This document shows, piece by piece, positions 1 to 8,615 of a DNA stretch of 64,000 nt. The stretch comes from CAVVYJ01 sp963752495 (GTDB taxonomy: Bacteria; Pseudomonadota; Gammaproteobacteria; Burkholderiales; Methylophilaceae). The notes beneath the pieces are model-generated. The model was not told the origin of the DNA. It did no database searches and saw nothing but the letters and a program-made list of their open reading frames with translations. Positions within the stretch are counted from its first letter, which is position 1. The number at the start of each line of letters is the position of its first letter. Location: assembly GCA_963752495.1 (NCBI GenBank), contig CAVVYJ010000001.1:169684-233683 (forward strand), given 5' to 3'. A program made the position numbers and the translations under genes.

Positions 1-1
1 C

Positions 2-391
2 GAACATATTGCCAATATCATCGAACCGGCTCTGGCGCAGGGAGCCTATGTCATTTCAGACCGATTTACTGATGCCACTTATGCTTATCAATCAGGTGCA
101 AGAGGCGTACCAAAAGACAAGATCAAACAACTGGAAACATGGGTGCAGGGTGATTTGCAACCTGATTTAACGTTACTATTTGATGTGCCTGTTGAAGTTA
201 GCCTGAAAAGACTTGAAAATGCGCGTGAACCCGACAAGTTTGAGCGCGAAAATACTGAGTTTTTCAAAAAATTGCGTAACGAGTATCTTAGGCGTGCCAA
301 AGAAAATCCACATCGTTTCCGCATAATTAATGCAAACCAAACATTAAATGAAGTTAAAGCAGAAGTTAAAGAAGTTATTTCAACTATTTAA
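2..391 (+). CDS. tmk: Thymidylate kinase, C-terminal part (cut by window edge)
   Basis: dTMP kinase phosphorylates dTMP to dTDP in cytosolic dTTP synthesis. The gene enters from before base 1; reading from base 2 gives an open frame to a TAA at 389-391. The DRF motif (SDRFTDATYAYQSGARG) and the LLFDVPVEVSLKR segment followed by the flexible lid-like RxxDKFE stretch are typical of the second half of the enzyme. The N-terminal P-loop is outside the window. It sits 16 bases before holB, the usual proteobacterial order tmk-holB-pilZ-tatD, which supports the call. Identification is from motifs and synteny. Confidence 0.95.
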   Translation, partial: EHIANIIEPALAQGAYVISDRFTDATYAYQSGARGVPKDKIKQLETWVQGDLQPDLTLLFDVPVEVSLKRLENAREPDKFERENTEFFKKLRNEYLRRAKENPHRFRIINANQTLNEVKAEVKEVISTI

Positions 392-407
392 TTTTAAATA
401 TATTTTT

Positions 408-1403
408 ATGTATAAATGGCAAGAACCACAGTGGAATAGTTTAATCAAACGAAAAGATACGCTCCCACATGCGCTACTTTTGCGTGGTCGGGCAGGGGTT
501 GGCAAACACGACTTTGCGCTCGATCTGGCGAGCGCCCTATTATGCATGCAACCCAGCTCACAAAAAGCTTGTGGTGTATGTGCAAGTTGCTTATGGCTAA
601 AAGAAGGTAATCATCCAGACTTTCGTTTAATCTCGCCAGAAGATAACGATGCTGGCGATGATACCAATGAACTTAAATCCAAGAAAAAATCCTCGAAGAA
701 AAGCCAAATATCTGTGGCGCAAATTCGACAACTCTATGATTATTTGAGTCTTTCTACGCACCAGGTTCACGGTAAACGCATTGTTTTGATATCTCCAGCA
801 GAGATGCTTAATGCCTCATCTGCAAACGCTCTACTAAAAATGCTAGAGGAACCGCCGGCAAACACTTTGTTTATATTGGTCAGTAGCCAGCCACAGCGTT
901 TGTTGCCAACAATCATCAGTCGCTGTCAAGCTGTTGAAATGCCTATTCCAGAAAAAGTAATGGCGTTAAGCTGGCTAGGCGAACAGGGCGTAAAACAGGC
1001 CGAAATCGCGCTTGGCTACGCCGGTGGCGCTCCTTTATTGGCGCTACAAATTCAAGAGCAATTTGAAACAAATAACGGTTTGATCAATCAGCTAGCGCTG
1101 GGCGCAAAGCTTGACCCTTTTGCCTCTGCACCCATGTTTATGAGTTTAGGCATGGAGCGCGCACTAGACACATTGCAAAAGTGGATATTTGATCTGATTA
1201 GTTGCAAACTTACACAGCAATTCCATTACCATTCTCAACAAGTCAGCGCTTTGCAAGCGCTTTGTAAAAGCGTAAACTTGCGTCTATTGTTACGCTTTCA
1301 ACAAACGCTGGTTGAGGTGAAAAAAACGTTAAATCATCCCCTTAGCAATGAGATGCAGCTTGAAAATGTGTTGTTGCAATACACGCATATTTTTAAAAAT
1401 TAA
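408..1403 (+). CDS. holB: DNA polymerase III delta-prime subunit
   Basis: The delta-prime subunit is the non-ATPase partner of the clamp loader that places the beta sliding clamp on DNA. From the ATG at 408 the protein has 331 residues, close to the family norm. It shows a P-loop-like GRAGVGK (residues 27-33), four zinc-type cysteines (C46, C55, C58, C61), LKMLEEPP near 143-150 and the SRC sensor motif at 171-173. An in-frame ATG at 348 would overlap tmk and add a lysine-rich leader not seen in the family, so 408 is preferred. A charged insert (about residues 80-100, rich in D then K/S) between the zinc module and the core is unusual but in frame. Confidence 0.93.
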   Translation: MYKWQEPQWNSLIKRKDTLPHALLLRGRAGVGKHDFALDLASALLCMQPSSQKACGVCASCLWLKEGNHPDFRLISPEDNDAGDDTNELKSKKKSSKKSQISVAQIRQLYDYLSLSTHQVHGKRIVLISPAEMLNASSANALLKMLEEPPANTLFILVSSQPQRLLPTIISRCQAVEMPIPEKVMALSWLGEQGVKQAEIALGYAGGAPLLALQIQEQFETNNGLINQLALGAKLDPFASAPMFMSLGMERALDTLQKWIFDLISCKLTQQFHYHSQQVSALQALCKSVNLRLLLRFQQTLVEVKKTLNHPLSNEMQLENVLLQYTHIFKN

Positions 1404-1421
1404 TGAGAAAAGAGCTATAAA

Positions 1422-1796
1422 TTGAGCATGGATCCAGGCACCGATCAGCAGGCAGCAATCAATAAACCAGGCGTACTGTCACTGGCAATTAAAGAAAAAT
1501 CAGCCTTGTATGCAGCTTATATGCCATACGTTAAAGGCGGTGGCTTGTTCATTCCAACAAACAAGAACTTCAAAATGGGCGAAGAAGTTTTTATGTTGCT
1601 GAGCTTGGTCGACGATCCTGTCAAACTTAAAGTGGTTGGCAAAGTGATTTGGATTACACCAGTGGCGCATACCAATCGACCACAGGGCATCGGCGTGCAA
1701 TTTAGCGAAAAAGATGGTGGCATTGAGGTGAAGAACAAAATTGAAGGCATTTTGGGTGGCGCACTTAAAACAAACCGCCCAACCCATACCATGTAA
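1422..1796 (+). CDS. pilZ: PilZ-domain protein (type IV pilus assembly type)
   Basis: A 124-residue single-domain PilZ protein, of the kind encoded between holB and tatD and needed for type IV pilus assembly in several proteobacteria. The segment GGLFIPTNKNFKMGEEVFMLLSL followed by VVGKVIWITP and GIGVQF fits the PilZ beta-barrel. The canonical c-di-GMP-binding RxxxR and (D/N)xSxxG motifs are not evident, as is usual for the true PilZ subgroup, so c-di-GMP binding should not be assumed. The start is a TTG at 1422, about 7 bases after an AAGAG ribosome-binding site; an ATG at 1428 is the alternative and would shorten the protein by two residues. Confidence 0.85.
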   Translation: MSMDPGTDQQAAINKPGVLSLAIKEKSALYAAYMPYVKGGGLFIPTNKNFKMGEEVFMLLSLVDDPVKLKVVGKVIWITPVAHTNRPQGIGVQFSEKDGGIEVKNKIEGILGGALKTNRPTHTM

Positions 1797-1811
1797 TATG
1801 CCTGTGACTTT

Positions 1812-2588
1812 ATGTTAGTTGATTCACATTGCCATCTTAATTTTCCTGAATTATCCGAAAATATACAATCTGTTAGAGACTTGATGCAAGCCGAAGAAGT
1901 AGGGCATGCACTGTGCGTTTCAGTCACTTTAGATAAATTTCCCGAAGTGCTCGCTTTGGCCGACCAATACAACAATTTCTTTGCCTCTGTCGGTGTGCAT
2001 CCTGATTACGAAGATATCGAAGAGCCTACTGTTGACGTGCTTGTCAGCCTTGCAAATCACCCAAAAGTCGTGGCGATTGGCGAGACCGGGCTAGATTATT
2101 TTCGTTTGTCGGGTGATTTAGAGTGGCAGCGTACGCGTTTTCGCACCCACATCCGTGCAGCAATTTTAGCTAAAAAACCGCTCATCATACATACCAGAAG
2201 CGCTGCAGATGACACTTTACGCATCATGCGAGAAGAGGGTGCAGCGCAAATTGGAGGTGTGATGCACTGTTTTACGGAAAGCTTGGAGGTCGCGCAGCAA
2301 GCCATCTCTATGGGATTTTATATTTCATTTTCCGGTATTGTGACATTCAAAAATGCAACACAATTAAAAGAAGTTGCGCAAAACATTCCGCTAGAGAAAA
2401 TTTTAGTCGAAACAGACTCGCCATATCTCGCGCCTGTTCCGTTTCGCGGTAAAACCAATCAACCAGCTTATGTGAAATATGTCGCACAAGAAATCGCCAA
2501 TTTGCGTGGTATAGCTTTAGATGAAGTGATGCAGGCCACTACAGACAATTTCTTTAACTTATTTCGTGCTGCACGGCCATGCAACTAA
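1812..2588 (+). CDS. tatD: TatD-family metal-dependent DNase
   Basis: A 258-residue TIM-barrel hydrolase of the TatD/YcfH family, metal-dependent nucleases linked to DNA repair and degradation. Metal ligands are visible: HCH at residues 6-8, E91 in GETGLD, H127 in PLIIHTRSA, H152 in MHCF and D202 in ETDSPYL. All catalytic positions are present and the length is standard. The gene follows pilZ by 15 bases and its end overlaps the next gene by 10 bases, suggesting translational coupling. The exact substrate cannot be told from sequence. Confidence 0.93.
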   Translation: MLVDSHCHLNFPELSENIQSVRDLMQAEEVGHALCVSVTLDKFPEVLALADQYNNFFASVGVHPDYEDIEEPTVDVLVSLANHPKVVAIGETGLDYFRLSGDLEWQRTRFRTHIRAAILAKKPLIIHTRSAADDTLRIMREEGAAQIGGVMHCFTESLEVAQQAISMGFYISFSGIVTFKNATQLKEVAQNIPLEKILVETDSPYLAPVPFRGKTNQPAYVKYVAQEIANLRGIALDEVMQATTDNFFNLFRAARPCN

Positions 2589-3343
2589 CTATACTGGGGG
2601 CGGGCTCGAGCGCAGGGACGCCAGCGGTTGGCTGTGATTGCAAAACGTGCACTTCAACTAATCCGCGCAACAAACGAACGCGATGCTCTAGCTTTGTGAT
2701 GTTGGACTCAGGCGAAGTGATTTTAATCGACACCGGTCCAGACTTGCGCCTTCAATCATTAAGGGAAGGGCTTAGACGCGTGGATGCTGTTCTATATACG
2801 CATACACACGCAGATCATTTGCATGGGATTGATGATTTACGTGCTTTTTGCCAGTTGCAGCGCAAGCAGATTCCGCTTTATACGTATCCCGATGCCGTAG
2901 AGCACATTAAAGCAAAGTTTGGCTACACATTACGCGACCCAAGTGACTTTTGGGAGATTCCTGTACTTTCAATTAATAAGATTGAAAAGCCTTTCGAACT
3001 GTTCGGTCATCAAATTACACCCATTCCAGTATTTCATGGCAGGTCACAAATTTATGGTTACCGTATTAATAACTTTGCCTACATGACCGATGTTTCGTCC
3101 ATCCCTGACGAGTCATTTGCTTTATTGCAAGGTCTGGATTTATTGCTGATTGATTGTCTGCGCGTTGACAAACATCCTACACATATAAATATTGAACAAA
3201 GTTTGCAGTATGTTAGTCAGATAAATGCGAAACAAAGTGTTTTGATTCATATGACGCATGATTTAGAATACGAGTCTTTGACAAAAATGCTGCCAAGCAA
3301 CGTCGTTGTAGGATATGACGGCTTAAAATTGCAATTTAGCTAG
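2579..3343 (+). CDS. MBL-fold metallo-hydrolase, PhnP-like
   Basis: A 254-residue metallo-beta-lactamase-fold hydrolase resembling PhnP (phosphoribosyl cyclic phosphodiesterase). The metal motif THTHADH lies at residues 74-80. A cysteine cluster GCDCKTC (19, 21, 24) after the first glycine-rich strand matches the structural zinc site of PhnP-like enzymes. Further metal histidines are probable in PVFHG and LIHMTHDLE. There is no phn operon here; the gene is coupled to tatD by a 10-base overlap, so a general nucleotide or cyclic-phosphodiester role is more likely than phosphonate use. Family assignment is firm, substrate is not. Confidence 0.88.
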   Translation: MQLTILGAGSSAGTPAVGCDCKTCTSTNPRNKRTRCSSFVMLDSGEVILIDTGPDLRLQSLREGLRRVDAVLYTHTHADHLHGIDDLRAFCQLQRKQIPLYTYPDAVEHIKAKFGYTLRDPSDFWEIPVLSINKIEKPFELFGHQITPIPVFHGRSQIYGYRINNFAYMTDVSSIPDESFALLQGLDLLLIDCLRVDKHPTHINIEQSLQYVSQINAKQSVLIHMTHDLEYESLTKMLPSNVVVGYDGLKLQFS

Positions 3344-3399
3344 CGTGTCAACAAAGTAGCATTCAAGAACGTTTAAATAGAAAATTTTGGGGTTATATA

Positions 3400-3774
3400 A
3401 TGAACTACAACGTATTTAAAAAAATGGGCATAGCCCTTACCATTGCTGCGATTGCAATAATCGGTCAGGCACATGCTGCCGGGAAGACTTATACTGAAAA
3501 CGAGTTTTTAAACAGCTTTAGCGGTAAGTCTAAGAAAGTTGTTTCAGATAAATTAGGAGCACCGGTCAAGAAAGAGCTTTCGGTAAAACCGACTAACGCA
3601 AATACAATGCTTGCCGGCAAAGTAAAAGAAGATAAGACTTCGAAGCCAGTTAAAGTTGAGATGTGGTATTACAAAAATATTGTGAAATACGATCCTAAAC
3701 GCACATACAAAGAAACCGAGATTACTTTTGTGAATGATCGTGTGATGAATATTGCTTTTTTTAACAATAGGTAA
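3400..3774 (+). CDS. Small exported protein of unknown function
   Basis: A 124-residue protein with a clear Sec signal peptide: basic start, hydrophobic core ALTIAAIAIIG and a likely AHA-A cleavage near residue 26. The mature part is lysine-rich and contains GKSKKVVSDKLGAP, then VEMWYYKNIV and a closing ITFVNDRVMNIAFF. The order 'xxVxxxLGxP ... WxY ... FxNxxVxxI' recalls the BamE/SmpA fold, but there is no lipobox cysteine, so it would be soluble in the periplasm. It is followed by a hairpin and appears monocistronic or the last gene of its operon. Function unknown. Confidence 0.7.
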   Translation: MNYNVFKKMGIALTIAAIAIIGQAHAAGKTYTENEFLNSFSGKSKKVVSDKLGAPVKKELSVKPTNANTMLAGKVKEDKTSKPVKVEMWYYKNIVKYDPKRTYKETEITFVNDRVMNIAFFNNR

Positions 3775-3790
3775 GTGATTGTTTAAAAAT

Positions 3791-3817
3791 AAATAAGCCG
3801 ATTCTATCGGTTTATTT
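3791..3817 (+). terminator. Hairpin terminator after the small exported protein
   Basis: A 12-bp stem (3791-3802 with 3806-3817, one G-T pair) and a three-base loop lie 17 bases after the stop at 3774. The core is CCGAT/ATCGG with AT-rich flanks; there is no strong T tract beyond the stem. Confidence 0.55.
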
Positions 3818-3840
3818 ACTACTTGTTTACTTCGTATAAT
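3812..3840 (+). promoter_or_regulatory. Possible ccm operon promoter
   Basis: A perfect -10 TATAAT stands at 3835-3840, with a weak TTATTT at 3812-3817 spaced 17 bases. The predicted start would be about 3847, some 88 bases before ccmA. The weak -35 and its overlap with the upstream hairpin make this tentative. Confidence 0.4.
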
Positions 3841-3934
3841 GTATATTATGTTAAATAATATAAGTGCGTGCAACATTCTAAACCACAGCCCTTTCAAAAA
3901 CGTTTAAAATAGCGTCTGTCGTATTGAGTTCGCC

Positions 3935-4573
3935 ATGAATCCTGAAATAACAAATAACATGCTAAGCGCTACCAATCTGCAATGCGTTCGTGGAGAACGT
4001 TTGCTTTTTAAAGACATTTCATTTAACTTGGCGCGCGGAAGTTTGTTGTATATCGAAGGTGCAAACGGTAGCGGGAAAACGACATTACTCCGCAGCCTAT
4101 GTGGGCTTTCAATGCCGCATTCAGGCAACATATGCTGGAATGGTGCTGAAACAAAATCTTTGGCAGAGGATTATGCCAGTCAAGTGCTTTATGTAGGGCA
4201 TTTAGCGGGCATTAAAGATGAGTTGACACCTGTTGAGAACTTGCGGTTTATTGCAAGCACAACTGGAACTGAAGTTTCGCGTGATGAAGCCTTGGTCGCG
4301 CTAACTAATCTGAATATTGCCAGATGTGCTGATTTACCTACTCGCGTACTTTCTCAGGGGCAAAAACGACGTGTTGCCCTTGCCCGCTTATGGCTACAAA
4401 AATGTCCATTGTGGATATTGGACGAACCTTTTACTGCCTTGGATCGTGCTGCCATCGTAACATTAACGGCGCATATCGAAAATTTTACAAGCAAGGGCGG
4501 CATAGTGATATTTACTTCGCACCAGGAGCCTGCTTTTAGCGCAACAGTGATGCAACATTTGCGGCTGGATTAA
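3935..4573 (+). CDS. ccmA: Haem exporter ATP-binding protein CcmA
   Basis: ATPase of the CcmABCD complex, which releases the haem-CcmE adduct during cytochrome c maturation. A 212-residue ABC protein with Walker A GANGSGKT (42-49), signature LSQGQ (139-143), Walker B ILDEP (161-165) and a switch histidine in TSHQE. It is first in a tight eight-gene ccmABCDEFGH run. An internal ATG at 3959 is an alternative start; neither has a strong Shine-Dalgarno, and 3935 gives a slightly longer N-terminus than needed before the first strand. Confidence 0.93.
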   Translation: MNPEITNNMLSATNLQCVRGERLLFKDISFNLARGSLLYIEGANGSGKTTLLRSLCGLSMPHSGNICWNGAETKSLAEDYASQVLYVGHLAGIKDELTPVENLRFIASTTGTEVSRDEALVALTNLNIARCADLPTRVLSQGQKRRVALARLWLQKCPLWILDEPFTALDRAAIVTLTAHIENFTSKGGIVIFTSHQEPAFSATVMQHLRLD

Positions 4574-4576
4574 AAA

Positions 4577-5263
4577 TTGGCGAATCACTTGAGTACCTTT
4601 GCAGTATTGTCCCGCATCTTTTTACATGACATCCGTGTAGCATGGCGCCGCCGCTCAGATATTACCAGCGTCTTATTCTTTTTTATTATCGCTACAAGCC
4701 TTTTTCCACTTGGCTTAGGGGCTGATCCCAAATTACTGCACGCTATTGCACCTAGCGTTATATGGGTGTGCGCCCTACTTTCTTGTATGCTCTCGTTGCC
4801 TAGCATATTTGCTGGTGATTATGCAGATGGCACACTAGAACAGCTTATAATGTCGAACCAACCGACCGTATTGATTGTGCTCATGAAAACTCTTGCGCAC
4901 TGGGTGCTTTCCGGTTTGCCGCTGATATTGGTAGCGCCAATCATTGGACTGCAATTTAACTTGAACTCGAGTGAACTACAGACGCTTGCAATTTCACTAT
5001 TGTTAGGCACGCCAACACTCAGCTTGATTGGCAGCATAGGTGGCGCACTCACGCTGGGTGTTCGTGGCAGTGGCGTGTTAATCGCACTCTTGATTTTGCC
5101 GCTCTACATTCCCGTACTCGTATTTGGGGCAGGCGCTGTAAATGCTGTATCCATTGGCATGAGCGCAAGTGGCGGCTTATCCTTATTAGGCGCTATGTTG
5201 GCGCTATCGCTTGTATTTGCACCGTTGGCAGCAAGCGTTGCGGTAAAGATTGCGATTGAATAA
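4577..5263 (+). CDS. ccmB: Haem exporter membrane protein CcmB
   Basis: A 228-residue, mostly hydrophobic protein with about six membrane segments; the permease partner of CcmA in system I cytochrome c maturation. Conserved stretches such as SLFPLGLG, SLPSIFAGDYADGTLEQL, AHWVLSGLPL and LLLGTPTLS line up with CcmB. The start is a TTG at 4577, three bases after the ccmA stop; no ATG is available before the conserved N-terminus (FLHDIRVAWRR), so a non-ATG start is required. The RNA spacing implies translational coupling to ccmA. Confidence 0.92.
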   Translation: MANHLSTFAVLSRIFLHDIRVAWRRRSDITSVLFFFIIATSLFPLGLGADPKLLHAIAPSVIWVCALLSCMLSLPSIFAGDYADGTLEQLIMSNQPTVLIVLMKTLAHWVLSGLPLILVAPIIGLQFNLNSSELQTLAISLLLGTPTLSLIGSIGGALTLGVRGSGVLIALLILPLYIPVLVFGAGAVNAVSIGMSASGGLSLLGAMLALSLVFAPLAASVAVKIAIE

Positions 5264-5308
5264 ATTTAAATGTGGTCAACATGAACATCTCGAAAGCGTT
5301 ACGATTGT

Positions 5309-6034
5309 ATGAATTGGCTTAAGTACTCTTCCCCACAAACCTTTTACCCACTTGCTGGTAAGCTTATTCCATGGTTTGCTGCCAGCGCCGCCCTGCTCAT
5401 TCTGTATGGCTTGTATATTGGCTTGCTGATAGCGCCGACTGACTTTCAGCAAGGTGAGGGCTATCGCATTATTTTTGTGCACGTGCCTGCCGCGTGGTTT
5501 TCAATGTTTTTATATGTATTAATGGCTACGTATGCCGCATTGGGCTTGGCATTGAATGCAAGACTCTCTTACATGATGGCTTCTAGCATAGCTCCTACAG
5601 GTGCCATGTTCACTTTTGTTGCGCTGGTGACGGGCGCATTTTGGGGAAAGCCGATGTGGGGGGCGTGGTGGGTGTGGGACGCGCGCTTAACTTCTGAACT
5701 AATTCTACTATTTTTGTACATAGGATATATGTCACTACAAGCAGCGATTGATGATAAGCGTCGTGCAGATCGCGCCAGTGCAGTTTTAGCGATTGTTGGT
5801 GTAATTAATGTGCCGATTATATATTTCTCGGTAAAATGGTGGAATACGCTACATCAGGGCGCTTCAGTGAGTTTAACCAAATCACCGGCCATGGCATCGA
5901 TTATGCTCAAAGGCATGCTCGTCATGGCGATTGGATTCTGGCTTTATAGCATCGTAGTAATTTTATTGCGCGTCCGCAGAGAAATTGAGGACAGGGAACG
6001 TAGCGCAATCAGGTTGCAAGACATCAAAGAGTAA
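5309..6034 (+). CDS. ccmC: Haem chaperone handling protein CcmC
   Basis: CcmC loads haem onto CcmE in the periplasm. This 241-residue protein has six predicted membrane segments, the WWVWD tryptophan-rich signature at residues 120-124 and the two flanking periplasmic histidines expected as haem ligands (H58 in VHVPAAW and H182 in TLHQGAS). Length and motif order are standard. It follows ccmB after 45 bases in the ccm operon. Confidence 0.95.
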   Translation: MNWLKYSSPQTFYPLAGKLIPWFAASAALLILYGLYIGLLIAPTDFQQGEGYRIIFVHVPAAWFSMFLYVLMATYAALGLALNARLSYMMASSIAPTGAMFTFVALVTGAFWGKPMWGAWWVWDARLTSELILLFLYIGYMSLQAAIDDKRRADRASAVLAIVGVINVPIIYFSVKWWNTLHQGASVSLTKSPAMASIMLKGMLVMAIGFWLYSIVVILLRVRREIEDRERSAIRLQDIKE

Positions 6035-6052
6035 ATTCTTAAGGATTTAAAA

Positions 6053-6214
6053 ATGCAGTGGAATAGTTTGAATGATTTTTTAAATATGGGCGGTTATGCA
6101 TTTTATGTTTGGGTATCGTTTGCCGTCACCTTTGGCTGTATGGGTATTGAGTTGTGGTTACTCCGTGCGCGTAGCATGAGTAATCAAAAGTTAAACGCAA
6201 AGGTAGATGCATAA
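6053..6214 (+). CDS. ccmD: Small haem exporter subunit CcmD
   Basis: A 53-residue protein read from ATG 6053 to TAA 6212-6214. It begins MQWNSLNDFLNMGGYAFYVW, the typical CcmD opening with its GGYAxYVW signature, then has one membrane helix and a basic, polar tail (RARSMSNQKLNAK). CcmD helps release haem-loaded CcmE from CcmABC. The stop overlaps the ccmE start by one base (TAATG). Position between ccmC and ccmE fixes the identity. Confidence 0.9.
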   Translation: MQWNSLNDFLNMGGYAFYVWVSFAVTFGCMGIELWLLRARSMSNQKLNAKVDA

Positions 6215-6669
6215 TGAAAGCACGTCACAAGCGCATCGCAATGATAGTAGCGGGCATCGTTGTCTTAGCCATTGCAGCTGCACTACTCTTGAAATCATTT
6301 CGCAGTAATTTAGTGTTTTTTTTCACGCCTACACAAGTGGTTAATGGAGAGGCGCCTAAAGAAGGCAATTTTCGTATTGGTGGCTTGGTAGAAACTGGCA
6401 GTTTAGAACGCTTGGCAAATGGTACTCAGGTTAAGTTTAAGGTAACAGATACCGCTAAAAGTATGCAGGTTGTTTACACAGGCATATTGCCTGATTTGTT
6501 TAAAGAAGGAAAAGGCGTCGTTGCACAAGGAAAATTTGGCAAAGATGGCATATTTGAAGCAGATCAGGTGCTCGCAAAGCATGATGAAAACTACATGCCC
6601 CCAGAAGCTGCAGAAGCATTAAAGAAGGCACAGGAAAACAATGCCTACTCTACTGGAGCTAAGAAATGA
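6214..6669 (+). CDS. ccmE: Cytochrome c maturation haem chaperone CcmE
   Basis: CcmE is anchored in the inner membrane and carries haem covalently to the CcmF/H ligase. The 151-residue product has an N-terminal anchor (about residues 8-27), an OB-fold with FRIGGLVETGSL and the haem-binding motif LAKHDENYMP, giving H123 as the covalent attachment residue and Y127 as axial ligand. The tail is charged and variable as usual. Its end overlaps ccmF by four bases (ATGA). Confidence 0.96.
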   Translation: MKARHKRIAMIVAGIVVLAIAAALLLKSFRSNLVFFFTPTQVVNGEAPKEGNFRIGGLVETGSLERLANGTQVKFKVTDTAKSMQVVYTGILPDLFKEGKGVVAQGKFGKDGIFEADQVLAKHDENYMPPEAAEALKKAQENNAYSTGAKK

Positions 6670-8612
6670 TTGCTGAAATCGGTCATTTATTACTTGTTTT
6701 GGCGCTGCTAACTGCTTTTATTCAAAGCTTTTTACCTTTTGCTGGCCTCGCAAAAAACAATACGAAGTTACTAAGTATTGCAAACCCCGCTGCCCGCATG
6801 CAAGCCATGTTAATTTTGCTCTCTTTTTTGTGTCTGGAATATGCATTCTATAGCAACGACTTCTCTGTACTTTACGTTGCTTCCACTTCCAATTCAAACC
6901 TACCATTAGTTTATCGGCTAGCCGCCATATGGGGCGGCCACGAAGGCTCAATGCTGCTCTGGGTCTCAATTTTGGCATTATGGACGCTTGCCGTAACTTT
7001 TTTTGCTAAAGCCTTACCTCTTAGCTTCCGAGCGACTTTGATTGCAGTCATGGGCTTAGTAAGTGCCGGGTTTTTAATGTTTATTTTATTCACTTCCAAC
7101 CCATTCGAGCGTCTTATTCCTGCAGCTCTAGATGGGCGTGATTTAAATCCATTACTGCAGGATCCTGGTATGGTATTTCACCCACCGCTCTTATATATGG
7201 GGTATGTGGGATTTTCTGTAGCATTCGCATTCGCCATTGCCGCATTGCTGGGTGGTCGCCTAGACGTTACTTGGGCGCGCTGGACTAGGCCTTGGACAAC
7301 GGCAGCTTGGATATTTCTTACACTTGGGATTGCTCTTGGTAGCCGTTGGGCTTATTACGAACTTGGTTGGGGTGGCTGGTGGTTTTGGGATGCAGTAGAA
7401 AACGCATCTTTTATGCCGTGGCTGGTTGGCACAGCACTCATTCACTCACTTGCTGTCACTGAAAAACGTGATGCCTTCAAGGCATGGACAGTTTTGCTTT
7501 CTATTTCTGCGTTTTCGTTAAGTCTACTTGGCACATTTTTAGTGCGCTCCGGCGTGCTTACTTCGGTGCACGCATTTGCTACCGACCCGAGTCGCGGCAT
7601 GTTCATCCTACTCTTTCTTGCGATTGTGATTGGTGGCGCACTACTGCTGTTCGCAGTACGTGCTCCTACAGTTGGCCTAGGCGAAAAGTTTGATCTTGTT
7701 TCACGCGAATCACTGCTGCTTGCCAATAATGTGGTACTCATTGTGGCAGCGAGCTCGGTATTATTAGGAACATTGTATCCATTGTTCATAGATGCAATGG
7801 GCATGGGTAAGATTTCTGTTGGGCCACCGTATTTTGACGCAGTTTTTGTCGCCATTATGGCGCCAGGTATATTTTTAATGGGTATCGGTCCGGTTGCTAA
7901 ATGGAAAAAAGCAACTGCGCCAGAGCTCTTTATTAAGCTTCAATGGGCTTTAGGAGTGAGTGTCGTCAGTGCGTTGCTAGTGCCAAGCGTGTTAGGAAAG
8001 CTCACACCAATGATTTTTGTGGGCCTTCTCATGGCATTTTGGGTGATGAGCTCTGTTTTCGTTACACTCCGCACCCGCCTGGAGGCCAATCAGAACGATA
8101 CCTTATGGGGCAAGCTGAGATCAATTACACCCGCTTTCTATGGCATGCTAATGGCGCATTTTGGTTTGGCTATGTTTGTAATTGGCGTGACAATGGTCAA
8201 AGGGTATGAATTCGAGCAGGATTTACGCATGCAAGTTGGCGAAAGTGTTAATGTGCGTGGTTTTGACTTTCAATTTGATGGGACTAAGCCAATAAAAGGC
8301 CCTAACTATGTTGCTAAGCAAGGCATATTTCATGTAAGTAAAAATGGGCATAACATCGCCACCTTAACACCAGAGAAACGGCTTTATCCGGTGCAGGGAT
8401 CCGTGATGACAGAGGCCTCTGTTTCAGCTGGCTTAATGCGCGATTTATACGTTTCACTAGGGGAGCAGATTGATCAAAAATCATGGAGCGTGCGTATCTA
8501 TATCAAACCATTCGTGCAATGGATATGGGCTGGTGCATACCTAATGGCATTCGGCGGCATTCTGTCATTAGTTGATAGGCGTTATCGCACCAACAACAAA
8601 GCAAGAGATTAG
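6666..8612 (+). CDS. ccmF: Haem lyase subunit CcmF
   Basis: CcmF is the large membrane core of the system I haem ligase that joins haem to CXXCH cysteines of apocytochromes. The 648-residue protein has many membrane segments, the WWFWD tryptophan motif near residues 238-242, a conserved HPP (H172) and an early GGHEGS (H92), all expected haem-handling residues. The start overlaps ccmE by four bases. It is full length and unbroken, unlike several genes in this window. Confidence 0.96.
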   Translation: MIAEIGHLLLVLALLTAFIQSFLPFAGLAKNNTKLLSIANPAARMQAMLILLSFLCLEYAFYSNDFSVLYVASTSNSNLPLVYRLAAIWGGHEGSMLLWVSILALWTLAVTFFAKALPLSFRATLIAVMGLVSAGFLMFILFTSNPFERLIPAALDGRDLNPLLQDPGMVFHPPLLYMGYVGFSVAFAFAIAALLGGRLDVTWARWTRPWTTAAWIFLTLGIALGSRWAYYELGWGGWWFWDAVENASFMPWLVGTALIHSLAVTEKRDAFKAWTVLLSISAFSLSLLGTFLVRSGVLTSVHAFATDPSRGMFILLFLAIVIGGALLLFAVRAPTVGLGEKFDLVSRESLLLANNVVLIVAASSVLLGTLYPLFIDAMGMGKISVGPPYFDAVFVAIMAPGIFLMGIGPVAKWKKATAPELFIKLQWALGVSVVSALLVPSVLGKLTPMIFVGLLMAFWVMSSVFVTLRTRLEANQNDTLWGKLRSITPAFYGMLMAHFGLAMFVIGVTMVKGYEFEQDLRMQVGESVNVRGFDFQFDGTKPIKGPNYVAKQGIFHVSKNGHNIATLTPEKRLYPVQGSVMTEASVSAGLMRDLYVSLGEQIDQKSWSVRIYIKPFVQWIWAGAYLMAFGGILSLVDRRYRTNNKARD

Positions 8613-8615
8613 TAC

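Noticed and set aside
3829..3844. ACTTCGTATAATGTAT matches 16 bases of a loxP half-site plus spacer
   Set aside because: The second arm does not match and the stretch reads better as a -10 TATAAT promoter region; no recombinase or vector sequence is near, so it is taken as coincidence.
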